Shown here: positions 51,100 to 60,627 of the stretch, piece by piece
How positions within the stretch are numbered: the first letter of the stretch is position 1
Layout: every line of letters begins with the position of its first letter
Source: Phymatolithon calcareum
Lineage: Eukaryota > Rhodophyta > Florideophyceae > Hapalidiales
DNA: 64,000 nt
Direction: 5' to 3'
Assembly (NCBI GenBank): GCA_977006965.1
Contig: OZ345374.1
Location: forward strand, 806,001 to 870,000
Notes under the pieces: model-generated
Databases searched by the model: none
Seen by the model: the letters and a program-made list of their open reading frames with translations, nothing else
Told to the model about the DNA's origin: nothing
Made by a program: the position numbers and the translations under genes

Positions 51100-51535
51100 T
51101 ACACGACACATTATTTCCTCCGTTTCATGTATGTCGAGGTTTAGGTTTGGAAACCAGCGCTGTCGCGTTTGAAGGAAAGACTGCATCTTACGGTTTGGGA
51201 TAGCTAGGCAGGGTTGGAGACTGCCTCAGCGTTTGATTCGCACGGATTATGGATCAATCCGTTCACTCTATTTGCCCAATTTTGAATACATTATGCCGTC
51301 AAATGACTTAAAATTTTCGTATAATCTCTCCACATCCCGAAACATTTGAACTTTTCGTTTTCAATGTATTTGCTGCCGGCTCTACTTTCTGAACTATAAT
51401 CCAGTATCCGAATGAATCATGCTATTCAAAATTTTATTAGATCTGGATTTCTGTCGAAGCCAACAGAAATGGATTTCTATATTTTTTTTGAGATTAAATT
51501 CTTGAGCAACGTCCTGTTTGGGGAAAATGTGAACA

Positions 51536-51840
51536 TAAAATGATTTTTAAGCCAAGTATCAACTTTAAAAACGTCCTAAATAAGAATTTCTGCGCCAAGC
51601 ATCCAGTGCGAATCCGATGCACCTATCAGAATGGAATCCGTTGTTCATTCAGTACATTGGTTGTGTGAAAGCTTTCCATCCGCGGATGAGCTGCAGCTGT
51701 GTATAATCCTGTCCGATTTTTGATCGCCCTCTTCAGACCCTCCTCCAATGATGAGTCTATTATCCGAAGCCCGCCAGAACTAATATTCAAGAAGGGGAAC
51801 ACTTTGTTCCTGATTGGACGGATTGCTGCATCAGTCCATC
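51536..51840. other. Unassigned flank left of C3
   Basis: Sequence after the end of the alignable duplication. Frames on either strand up to about 85 codons run into the LTR and are not recognised. Confidence 0.5.
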
Positions 51841-52337
51841 TGTCGAGGGACAAATTCGGACACTGGGCGATGCTGAGCAATGAATTTGTGCCTGGTACGA
51901 TTTATGGCTGTATCATCGATAGACGATTACGTGGTCTAATTGTGCGGAACATAGTTAGAGCTTTTACTTTTTGCTATTTACTTGGTCTCCTGCATGGACA
52001 TGCAACTTGTAGGCTGCAACAACACACTTCACTCGCGGGTATAAATACCGCTGGCGACTAGCGCCGAAGTAGCAGAGACCACCAGAGAACAACAAAACGA
52101 ACCAAACCAAAAAGGTTAACCAAAGCCACAAATTGTGCGCTGTGCATCATCAGACGCGTTAGGTATCTCGTATACCTTTCGCCTGGGGTAATCAGGACGT
52201 GCTGCTCTTCTCTTGGGCGTTTTCTCTTCCACACGGAAGGGTTCCCAAGTCCTGGGCGGGACGATTCGGTTCAACGTCGCCTGAACATTACCGTGTTCGC
52301 CAAAGTGCTCCGATTCGAAATTGCAAGAATCACGACA
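51841..52337 (+). repeat. C3 5' LTR
   Basis: 497 bp with a TATAAATA box at 52039-52046. The following bases (GTTATATAACTCG) do not match the initiator tRNA-Met half site seen in C1 and C2, so the primer is unknown. Confidence 0.93.
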
Positions 52338-52392
52338 GTTATATAACTCGTTTCCGAGATATAACGTCGACGTTGAAAAGTGCTACGGAAAA

Positions 52393-55300
52393 ATGTCTAC
52401 CACGGGTGAACGTATGTTACATGTTGCGGAGGAAGCCGAAGGTGGAGATAATGGTATGGAATCAAATTTCACTCCCGAAATAAGTGTGTTTGTTTCACGT
52501 CCTGGGAAGTACAAGACAGAGGATCCGATTTATCCTGGTGATACATGTGCTCCTGCGTTGATGACAAAGTACCGAAAAGCTCTTGGAGAGTGCACCAAGA
52601 ACTTATTGGACGCATTTGAGCAAAATTCTAATCTTGGACTCGATGGAGAGTTTTTATGGAACAAAGCAGCAAGTACCTGGAGCGTTCATGGCATAAAACA
52701 CATGAGTGACAACGCTATCATAAGACTACGTACTATCTTATTCAGAGGTGGAATTCGTGTGGGGATTGGAGATGGACTGAGCAGGCGAGAGTCTTTGTGG
52801 TTGTGCTTTACATCTGACGATTTTCCTTCTCTAAAGAAAACTCCTACCTCACCACAATCAACAACAGAGCAAGTACCCGATGCCGCCCAAATGAGTGGTC
52901 ATCTTAATATTGATGATACACCGACGCCTCAGGCAAGAGTCGCGCATACTGATCAAACTCGAAGCTCGAGACAAGAGCCGACAGACGGAAGTGCCTCACG
53001 TAACTATGCCATGAGCTCGTTAATGAAGGCGTACAGCTCTCGTCCGATGTTTTCTGGAGACTATGGAGAAAATATCACTGAGTCTATTGAACTCTATGAC
53101 ACATTGTGCACTGTTTGCGGTGTGCAACGAGACGAAGATAAGCTGAAATATATTCCAATTATGCTCAAAGACTCAGCGCTGAAGTACTACAACAGCAACC
53201 TCAGAACCTGCATCACATACGATGAATGTATAGGAAAGCTTGTGGAATGGAATACGTCGGACGAGCAACGTAACAGGCTTCTTCAGGAATGGCAAGGCTT
53301 GAAGCTATCAGCAGCTATGGATGCTGATCCAACAAAATCTCAAGTATCTGTGTTCAGAAAGCTACCATCCAAGTTATCTTCAATTCAAAGGCAACTACAT
53401 CCGGACTATCACAAAGACAGATTTCTTCGGGACCAACTTGTGCGGTCTGCTGATTCTCCTCAGCTTGTAAGGGCATTACGAGAGCGCATTCCAGCAACAG
53501 CCCAAGAGGCAGGTAAACGAATCGCTGCACTATTGTCATCAGATCCAAACTCTGCAGCATCATTCCTTCGTTACACTGATCTAGATCCTGACACAGTTAA
53601 CTACAGAACGGACGCTCGATGCGGAGGACAGGCCCAGAAACATCTCAAAGGAAGAAGGCCGAGAGGGAGAGCATCTCGAAGGGTCAAAGGATGCTGGTGT
53701 TGTGGCAAAGATCATCTCGCTCGGGATTTCCACTCTCAGCAGGAGATAAAAATCGCGCTTGGGATGCATCGCAAGTACGGTCGAATATACCTTAATATTG
53801 AAGATGTTATCAAGATCATCGAAGATAACTCTGAGGAAGATGAAGCCAATCAACTTGATGATTCACTATCTGAAACCTCAGAAGATGGTACTAATGACAT
53901 TGTGAATTTTGGTATGAGCACCGTTAATGAGGAAATAACCGAAATCTTTGCAGACAGGAGCTTCAAGCACGAGTTCGACTTGAATCGGCAGAAAGAAATG
54001 GCTCAATTTCAGAAAGAACTCGATAAACCTGAAGATTTTGAGGCAACTTTCAAAGGCATCATGCTTGATACTGGAACGAATCGATCAATTGTAATGAGTA
54101 TTTCGCAATACCGTGCGTATTGCCGAGAGCATCTTCGTCCAGCTGCTTTGAAGCAACCACATATTGATTCGACTTCTAGAAAAGTGTTACATGGTTTTGC
54201 TGGCTCCGGAAGAACTATTGGGCATGTTGATATTCAAGTTCCCATCAAAGGATTGGATATTTCACCCACTATTCGATTTCACATCATGGCTGGAGACTCT
54301 CCTACGATACTCTGTCTCAGGGATGTGAAGAGATTGGGATTAGAAATTTCAATTCAGAACGAATGTGTCACGCTTGGCAACAAGAGGCATAACTTGGATC
54401 TGAACAATGATCTACTATGGCTGAAATGGGAGCCGTTTGACCAAGTTCTTAACGCGGAAAAAGAGCTTCGAAAACTTCACAGGTCGTTCGGACATCCATC
54501 TGCACGAGCACTAAGAAAGCTACTGAGACGTGCTCGACCTGACAGTGAGGATGTGAGAAACAAGCCGGAAAAAATCGTCAAAGATTGTTTGACCTGTGCC
54601 AAACATTCGCAGAAACCTCGCCGTTTCAAGCTAACCGTTGGGACAAGTGAGTACTGTTTCAACCATGTGGTCGCAATCGATATTGTACACATAGATGGAA
54701 AGCATGTACTGCACTGCGTGGATGAATGTACTCATTTTGGGGCTTCGGGGATCGTTCCAAGCATGAAGTCGGAAAATGTATGGAAAACACTTTTGAAATG
54801 CTGGTCTCTTGTTTATCTTGGACCCCCAGATTTTCTTCGAATCGATCAAGGTTCAAATTTTGTATCAGGCGAATTCAAGGCATCAGCGCAAGCCGATGGC
54901 ATTTCTATCGTGGAAGCCCCTGTTGAGTCCCCAGAGACTATGTTACATGTCGAAAGGTACCACGGACATCTCAGGTCTGTTTCTTTTAAGATCAAAGCAT
55001 CAATCAAACGTTGTCGTCCACCGGAAATACTGCAACTTGCTGTGAAAGCAGTGAACGATACTACTGGACCAGAAGGATTATGTCCAACACTTTTAGTGTT
55101 TGGTGCACTGCCAAAGCCAGCACGAGCCGAATTCTCTCCTCAACAGGTTGATCGAGCACGTGCCGTGGAGATTGCAATGAAAGAGGTTGCGAAGATACAT
55201 GCGAAATCAAGAGTGAATTTTGGTTTGAAGCACGTTGGACCAAAAGGTGAGGAGCGAAATGACCTGGACGAATTATTTCCAGGTGATCATGTTCTTGTGT

Positions 55301-56118
55301 ATCGCAAGAAGACCAAGAAATGGGAAGGGCTATTTGTCTTTATTGATAAGGTTGGTGAAACCATATGTGTACAATTGCCCAGCGGACGAAAAATTTTTCG
55401 ATGTACAGCCGTCAAACCCGCACCATCCGATTCTGTTGTTTCTGTAATGTCGGAAGTCTGGAACATATCAGATATTGCAAGTGAACATGACTTTACGGAA
55501 GCACGTCGAGCCGAAATGGAGGGTTTAAATACAAGAAAAGTATTTAAGAAGGTTAAGAGATCCGAAGTTCCGCATGCTATTCGAATTTATAAGCTTGGAT
55601 GGGTGGATATCGTGAAAGAAAATGACGATGGTACAATCAGATTGAAATCACGAATTGTGGCCAGAAACTACAGAGATGCTGGGGCGAGCTCCATTCCAAC
55701 TCGGTCACGAACTATCACTCGCTGGGTACAAAGGCTTGCATTTTCTTTAGCGGCTATGTGTCCAGAAAGAGAAACATACATTCGTGACATATCTCAAGCA
55801 TATGTGCAAAGCGAAAATATGCTTCATCGTGACATCTGTCTGGAGCCGCTCCCTGAGATGAATATTGATGATGAGTACATTTTGAAAGCAGTGAAGCCTC
55901 TTTATGGAATTCCTGAGTCTGGCTTGTACTGGTTTGATACCTATTACACACACCACATCACACGATTGGGAATGACTGCCGCTGAAGCCGATAACTGCTT
56001 TCTTTATAAGCCTACTGAGATAAGCTCAAATGCCTCTTCATCAATCCCTAATTTTGTTATTCTTCAAGTTGATGATTCACTTGGTAATGGGGAAAAAGAA
56101 TTCTTGAACAGCGAATAG
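52393..56118 (+). CDS. C3 Gag-Pol up to premature TAG
   Basis: The ATG at 52393 (MSTTGERMLHVAEEAEGG) opens 1241 codons. A Gag region at about 210-430 ends in a variant zinc knuckle CWCCGKDHLARDF (last Cys is Phe). The protease site is MLDTGTNRSI (about 558), with DTG rather than the DSG/DSA of C1 and C2. The integrase zinc site is LHRSFGHPSARAL with CLTC (about 695-731). The integrase core is AIDIVHID, RIDQGSNFVSGEF and HVERYHGHLR (about 762, 816, 853). RT has DISQAYVQSE and LQVDDSLGNG (about 1225): QVDD instead of YVDD, a form I associate with a separate copia clade common in fungi. TAG at 56116-56118 stops the protein before RNase H. The frame then resumes in the same phase. Confidence 0.92.
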   Translation: MSTTGERMLHVAEEAEGGDNGMESNFTPEISVFVSRPGKYKTEDPIYPGDTCAPALMTKYRKALGECTKNLLDAFEQNSNLGLDGEFLWNKAASTWSVHGIKHMSDNAIIRLRTILFRGGIRVGIGDGLSRRESLWLCFTSDDFPSLKKTPTSPQSTTEQVPDAAQMSGHLNIDDTPTPQARVAHTDQTRSSRQEPTDGSASRNYAMSSLMKAYSSRPMFSGDYGENITESIELYDTLCTVCGVQRDEDKLKYIPIMLKDSALKYYNSNLRTCITYDECIGKLVEWNTSDEQRNRLLQEWQGLKLSAAMDADPTKSQVSVFRKLPSKLSSIQRQLHPDYHKDRFLRDQLVRSADSPQLVRALRERIPATAQEAGKRIAALLSSDPNSAASFLRYTDLDPDTVNYRTDARCGGQAQKHLKGRRPRGRASRRVKGCWCCGKDHLARDFHSQQEIKIALGMHRKYGRIYLNIEDVIKIIEDNSEEDEANQLDDSLSETSEDGTNDIVNFGMSTVNEEITEIFADRSFKHEFDLNRQKEMAQFQKELDKPEDFEATFKGIMLDTGTNRSIVMSISQYRAYCREHLRPAALKQPHIDSTSRKVLHGFAGSGRTIGHVDIQVPIKGLDISPTIRFHIMAGDSPTILCLRDVKRLGLEISIQNECVTLGNKRHNLDLNNDLLWLKWEPFDQVLNAEKELRKLHRSFGHPSARALRKLLRRARPDSEDVRNKPEKIVKDCLTCAKHSQKPRRFKLTVGTSEYCFNHVVAIDIVHIDGKHVLHCVDECTHFGASGIVPSMKSENVWKTLLKCWSLVYLGPPDFLRIDQGSNFVSGEFKASAQADGISIVEAPVESPETMLHVERYHGHLRSVSFKIKASIKRCRPPEILQLAVKAVNDTTGPEGLCPTLLVFGALPKPARAEFSPQQVDRARAVEIAMKEVAKIHAKSRVNFGLKHVGPKGEERNDLDELFPGDHVLVYRKKTKKWEGLFVFIDKVGETICVQLPSGRKIFRCTAVKPAPSDSVVSVMSEVWNISDIASEHDFTEARRAEMEGLNTRKVFKKVKRSEVPHAIRIYKLGWVDIVKENDDGTIRLKSRIVARNYRDAGASSIPTRSRTITRWVQRLAFSLAAMCPERETYIRDISQAYVQSENMLHRDICLEPLPEMNIDDEYILKAVKPLYGIPESGLYWFDTYYTHHITRLGMTAAEADNCFLYKPTEISSNASSSIPNFVILQVDDSLGNGEKEFLNSE

Positions 56119-56964
56119 CGAGAAATCCAACGTTTTGACTCGAAGCCTCGTCAAAATTTGAAATTCGGAGTAAGTACTCGGTTCATTGGAGTTTGGGCCT
56201 CAAAGATCTCAAATGATGTGTACAAAATTGGACAGCCCGATAAGCTCAAGTCCTCGAAACCGAAGAATCAGAAAGAGCTGGTCAGCGTTCGTGCAGAGCT
56301 TCAGTACGTCGGAGGCTGCATCAGACCTGATATTGCCGGTCAAGTTCAACTTATGGCAAAAGAGGTGACTGCGCCCACGGATAAGACTTTCAAGAATATG
56401 AGTGGCATTATCAAGTACTGTAACAGGACAAGTGAAGATGGGCTAAAATTTGTTGCATTGGATCCCAACAGTCTTCGTCTTATTCTCTTCACAGATTCGT
56501 CTTTTGCAAATGCTGAAGGTCTTCACTCTCAGATGGGATTTGTTCTTCTCCTGGCAGATGATTCTAGAAAGTGTAACATTTTGCACTACGGATCTGCTCG
56601 CTGTCGTCGTGTGACGAGATCTGTCATGGCTTCCGAGCTGCTTGCTCTTGTTTACGGTTTTGACTCGTCATACATTGTCAAGCACACTCTTGAAGAGGCT
56701 TTGGATGCAGATGTTCTTCTGAATGTACTTGTTGACTCTAAAACTGTTTTCAACATTATTTTCAAGAGAGCAATCACTCTTGAGACACGATTGCAGATTG
56801 ATGCAAAGATACGGTCCATGGGTTGAATTCCTGGAAAAACTAACCCCGCTGATGGACTCACACGTGACAGGCTTCTTGCTGATTCACATCCTTTGCGAAA
56901 AATAATGAGCAAAAATTACATTGAGTTTAAAGCTGAAGGATGGGCTTGTGATATTTCGAAATGA
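56119..56964 (+). pseudogene. C3 RNase H region, downstream of TAG
   Basis: In the same phase as the upstream frame. It encodes PRQNLKFGVSTRFIGVWASK, then the RNase H carboxylates in LILFTDSSFANAEG, SVMASELLALVYGF and NVLVDSKTVFN, then a TGA at 56824-56826, and ends TNPADGLTRDRLLADSHPL to CDISK with TGA at 56962-56964. With only two nonsense positions separating it from a full polyprotein, C3 was active until fairly recently. Confidence 0.88.
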
Positions 56965-56998
56965 TCCTAAATCGTTCCGCAAAAAGAAAAAGAGTGAG

Positions 56999-57691
56999 TG
57001 TCAAGGGACAAATTCAGACACTGGGCGATGCTGAGCAATGAATTTGTGCCTGGTACGATTTATGGCTGTATCATCGATAGACGATTACGTGGTCTAATTG
57101 TGCGGAACATAGTTAGAGCTTTTACTTTTTGCTATTTACTTGGTCTCCTGCATGGACATGCAACTTGTAGGTTGCAACAGCACACTTCACTCGCGGGTAT
57201 AAATACAGCTGGCGACTAGCGCCGAAGTAGCAGAGTCCAACAGAGAACAACGAAACGAACCAAACCAAAAAGGTTAACCAAAGCCACAAATTGTGCGCTG
57301 TGCATCATCAGACGCGTTAGGTATCTCGTATACCTTTCGCCTTGTAATCACTGGGAGTGTTAAGGTAAGGTTGAGTTTATCATGAAAAGGGGTGATCCCC
57401 CCCCTCCCGATGAGATGATAAGATCCCCAGTCTAAGGTGCGATTAGGATCGCCCCTTAAATAGGCAGGGGCGTTATGATATCGCAGAGAGTGTAAATGTC
57501 GCTAAGTACACTCGTGCAGCATTGCGTGTCTACAGCCTGGGGTAATCAGGACGTGCTGCTCTTCTCTTGGGCGTTTTCTCTTCCACACGGAAGGGTTCCC
57601 AAGTCCTGGGCGGGACGATTCGGTTCAACTTCGCCTGAACATTACCGTGTTCGTCAAAGTGCTCCGATTCGAAATTGCAAGAATCACGTCA
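56999..57691 (+). repeat. C3 3' LTR, interrupted by solo LTR S2
   Basis: It has the same TATAAATA box (57198-57205). The LTR pair differs at scattered positions, so C3 is older than C2. S2 lies at 57343-57534 with TSD GCCT. Confidence 0.93.
57343..57534 (+). mobile_element. Solo LTR S2 within the C3 3' LTR
   Basis: 192 bp from TGTAATCACTGGG to GTGTCTACA, TSD GCCT on both sides (57339-57342, 57535-57538). The C3 5' LTR shows the empty site CGCCTGGGGTAATC. It is related to S1 at 44285 but shorter by internal deletions. It must post-date C3. Confidence 0.88.
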
Positions 57692-59069
57692 CACCCGAAT
57701 CGATCACTGGACTACCTGTCCTATTGCAATTTGTGCAAATTCTGCAGTTTTTTCGAAATTTTAAAGCGAAGTTTTGACGACATTGCGTTCACGATGTCCA
57801 GGGGTCTAATTCCACATAGACGGTAAGCTGTAGCGCTCTTCTCCTTACTAGTGTTCACTCCTATGTTCCTTTGCCGGGGAACCGGATATCCGCGGCTGGA
57901 GATGTGTAGTAGCTTGACTAAAAGCAAAGAAGACAATGGGAGAGGGGTGAGTGGAAAAAGAGAAAAACATCGCCAACTTAAAAGATGTGAGGTCAATCTC
58001 CTGCACTGATCCGAGTCGCCACTCGAATCAACGATACGGTATCGCACTCTGCAGTCAGATAGCTGGAGCATGAAAAGTCACCTGGCTGGGCTCACCGTCC
58101 TATTCGTGATCACTTTTCGGTAGAGCGGTGTCCGAAAGCGCCCTTCTTCGTGAGAGCAGGTGTGTATGTCGAACATCACGTGACTACACCACTCACCTAT
58201 CCGCCGACACGCACTTCTTCACCGGATATCAATCAACGAAATTGGGTTGCCCTGCATACCTTCTTTCCTTCTTTATTACAGAAGGCCCCCCCTTGTTCAT
58301 TACCTAAACAAACCGTACCATATTCGCGAAATCGTGCAAGGCACCACCGAGCAATGCCAGTGGCAATACATTCCTCTTCGCCCTGCGCTCTTGAACTTCG
58401 GTCAACACTGCAGCCTTGGGAAAGCATTCCCACAGCGCTTCGGCGTTCTCCTTGGTCCGTTTTTTACAGCACATATGTTCGACACCGGTATCGCTCGTTT
58501 TCCTCCAAATTATAGCCAGCCTCCTCCTCCTCCTTTTTAAGCAAAAACCTCCCTCAGCATTCTGCATACCTCATCATGCGCATTCGGTACCATGTCATGC
58601 TCTCGTTGCTCATTCCTCATCCAATCCTACGCGCTACAGCATCACGATGTCCCCCAGATGCCCTTGCACTGCAGCTCCACTGGTTACAACCACATAAACA
58701 GGATACTCTTCGGTACTGACCGTTCGTAAAGGAAGCGCGTACATAGTGCTAAGCGAGGTCGGCACGCCAGCATTGCGCGCGAAGCGGCGTCGATTGATCG
58801 TTACGCGCATCCGGTTTACCAATAATGTGAAGACGATGTACACTGCGATAAGACATATTCGCGGTCCATGTGCTTGCGTTTGCCACCCGTTTCCAGAGTG
58901 CATAAACTGCCCGCGCCTGCTGCTAAGAGTATTATGCTTGCGCTTCACGCCCGTGCCCGCCGTGTCCACACAGCTCACACCTGCAACACCCCTTTGGGCA
59001 ATGCTCGTCGTGGTCAAATTGTTTTTGAAGAGTACCCGCCGCCCGCCCCCCTTAAGAATAATTTTTTGT
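57692..59069. other. Degenerate sequence with repeat D2
   Basis: 57692-58230 is unassigned. From about 58236 to 58860 the sequence resembles 61236-61860 (see D2). It ends at the target site of hAT A3 and continues right of it at 60628. Confidence 0.5.
58236..58860 (-). repeat. Repeat family D, copy D2
   Basis: Aligned blocks with D3 include GAAATTG..TTGCCCT, CAACA-rich text, TCCCACAGCGCT, GCATTGCGCGCGAAGCG and CGCATCCGGTT. The minus-strand translation gives AEALWECFPKAAVLTEVQER and LLGGALHDFANMVRFV, aligning with VGEYREARAVDRIEEVKAMR and VEHHLVDLVRFV in D3, so the ancestor was coding on this strand. Family unknown. Confidence 0.5.
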
Positions 59070-59398
59070 GCCTCGTCCAGGGGTGGTGCGCAATCCATTG
59101 CTATTGCAATTAATTGCAATTCGTAGCAATTCGACCCAAATTGGGTTCTGATGAAGAATTGCAATTCGAATTGCTGGTAGGTTGTACGAGAGTGAGTTCA
59201 AGAAGTGCAGAGTTGTCGGAAATAACGATCACTACAAATGTATCATGCGTAGTACGTGGTAATTGGTTGTCGGTAGCATCTAATTTTATTATATAACTCA
59301 GGCCAGTATAAGCGTTAACGCTTATATTCGGTACGTAAAATTCTACGCACAGTTAGAACGTTCCTGAATTCAACCATCCATGTGATCGTTCTGTTGTA

Positions 59399-59908
59399 AA
59401 GTCAAACCTCGTTAAATGGATGACCAATGTGGAACGACTTGATATCCAGCAAACTGAGGATATTCCAGAGTGAATTTGAAGCATAAGTCTGAGGACACAC
59501 GTGTGCAGCGGAGGGACGTGGTGCCGTACACATTCCGCCAACTGAAGTTGGACCAAGAGCGCATTCTTGCAGGCGCAATGCATATGCGGCGCATGAAGAT
59601 TGTTTCTATGAAACAGCGGCGAATTACTGATTTTTTCATTAAAAAATATTGAGGTGGAATGAAGACAGGTTAACTGTATTCCACACGTGTACAAGTGGAC
59701 AACATACGCAGTGCGTCGGTATCAAAATGTTAAATAATTTTCAATCATGTGCCGTGGCCAGGGTCTGGTAAATTATTCTCAAATCGAGTATTCCACACAC
59801 CTTAAAAACTCGTTAAATTTAGGCGTATCCTATATCCGTTCATCTACTTCATATCCGTAAAAGTGAGGATATTCTGATTTCGAGGATCCATTTATCGAGG
59901 ATTGACTG
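59399..59908 (+). mobile_element. Pogo/Tigger-like element nested in hAT A3
   Basis: 510 bp, flanked by TA at 59397-59398 and 59909-59910, with TIRs as in the A2 copy. The plus-strand frame 59470-59652 carries the same QRRITDFF C-terminal remnant. It moved together with the hAT rather than independently. Confidence 0.88.
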
Positions 59909-60120
59909 TAGTGGTCTACGCAGACAGACCACTACAACAGAACGATCACATGGATGGTTGAATTCGTTCACCCCTTCAAGTATAACGGTATGGGTGTCTA
60001 GAGTGCCGTTTCTGAAAAGACAGATAGAAGAGTCAATATAAAAAGTGAAGTCGTACATTTATCCAAAGCACACTACAAGACCCACTCGACAACACCTAAA
60101 CAAATTTCACTCTTCCAACC

Positions 60121-60432
60121 ATGGTACTACCTATTCCGAAACCGAAGCCGAAACAAGCTGTACAGCAGCTAATGCAACTCTTTCGGGAACAGCCTCGAGA
60201 TATCCATTCACGTCAATCAGGTCGAACACGACGAAATGTGACGTTTTGCGTCTACCTCTGTCCCAAGGGCGATCAATGCACTGAAGGAAGCGAATTTTGT
60301 TTAGAGAAGGGTACTGGTTTTTCGAATCCGTACAATCACCTGAAGCGTTGCATCGTTGGTGGCCGTGAGGATCATCTTCTGGAAGTGTACTGTGAAGGAA
60401 GCTTTGTCAAGCGTTGTCAACCAGCGTGTTGA
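60121..60432 (+). pseudogene. hAT transposase N-terminal fragment in A3
   Basis: A 103-codon ATG frame identical to that in A2 (MVLPIPKPKPKQAVQQLMQL, BED-like Cys/His cluster), ending at RCQPAC. The catalytic region is absent. If still expressed it could occupy hAT ends and repress related copies, which is inference. Confidence 0.7.
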
Positions 60433-60627
60433 ACAGGCTATCGCAGAAGACGAAAGTTTTGTGCACCTAGGAGAAGAGGCATGAATAAACAATTAACTTG
60501 ACTATTGCGGGAAGTATTCAAATTGCAATCCGAATTGCTGACTAACCGTAGTGACCAATTGAATTGTTTAATTGCACGACAAACAGCAATGTCGAGCAAT
60601 GAGATTGGCACCACCCCTGGCCGCGTC

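Larger units (their letters stand above)
43273..51535. repeat. Segmental duplication, copy 2 (with later insertions)
   Basis: This aligns in order with about 1228-12625. Insertions unique to this copy are the solo LTR/hAT/pogo nest (44285-46095), the truncated LINE (48850-49335) and hAT A4 (50141-51099). Each corresponds to an uninterrupted sequence in copy 1. The copies lie in the same orientation about 42 kb apart. Confidence 0.85.
51841..57691 (+). mobile_element. Copia-type LTR retrotransposon C3
   Basis: LTRs are 51841-52337 (497 bp) and 56999-57691; the latter becomes exactly 497 bp after removal of solo LTR S2 and one of its 4-bp TSDs. Both begin TGTC and end in CA after GAATCACG. A purine tract AAAAAGAAAAAGAGTGAG precedes the 3' LTR. 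The internal frame runs in one phase from 52393 to 56964 with only two stops. No TSD is found (CCATC versus CACCC), so the copy may come from recombination, or the target site has changed. Confidence 0.95.
59078..60619 (+). mobile_element. hAT element A3, near-identical to A2
   Basis: CAGGGGTGGTGC ends. TSD GCCTCGTC/GCCGCGTC (59070-59077, 60620-60627; 7 of 8 match). 1542 bp, inverted relative to A2, with the same nested pogo-like element at 59399-59908 (TA flanks) and the same transposase start at 60121-60432 (plus). Several frames are identical to those of A2 along their whole length. Confidence 0.94.

Noticed and set aside
51841-57691. TSD for C3 assumed from LTR ends
   Set aside because: The flanks read CCATC and CACCC, agreeing at only 3 of 5 positions, so I report no TSD.
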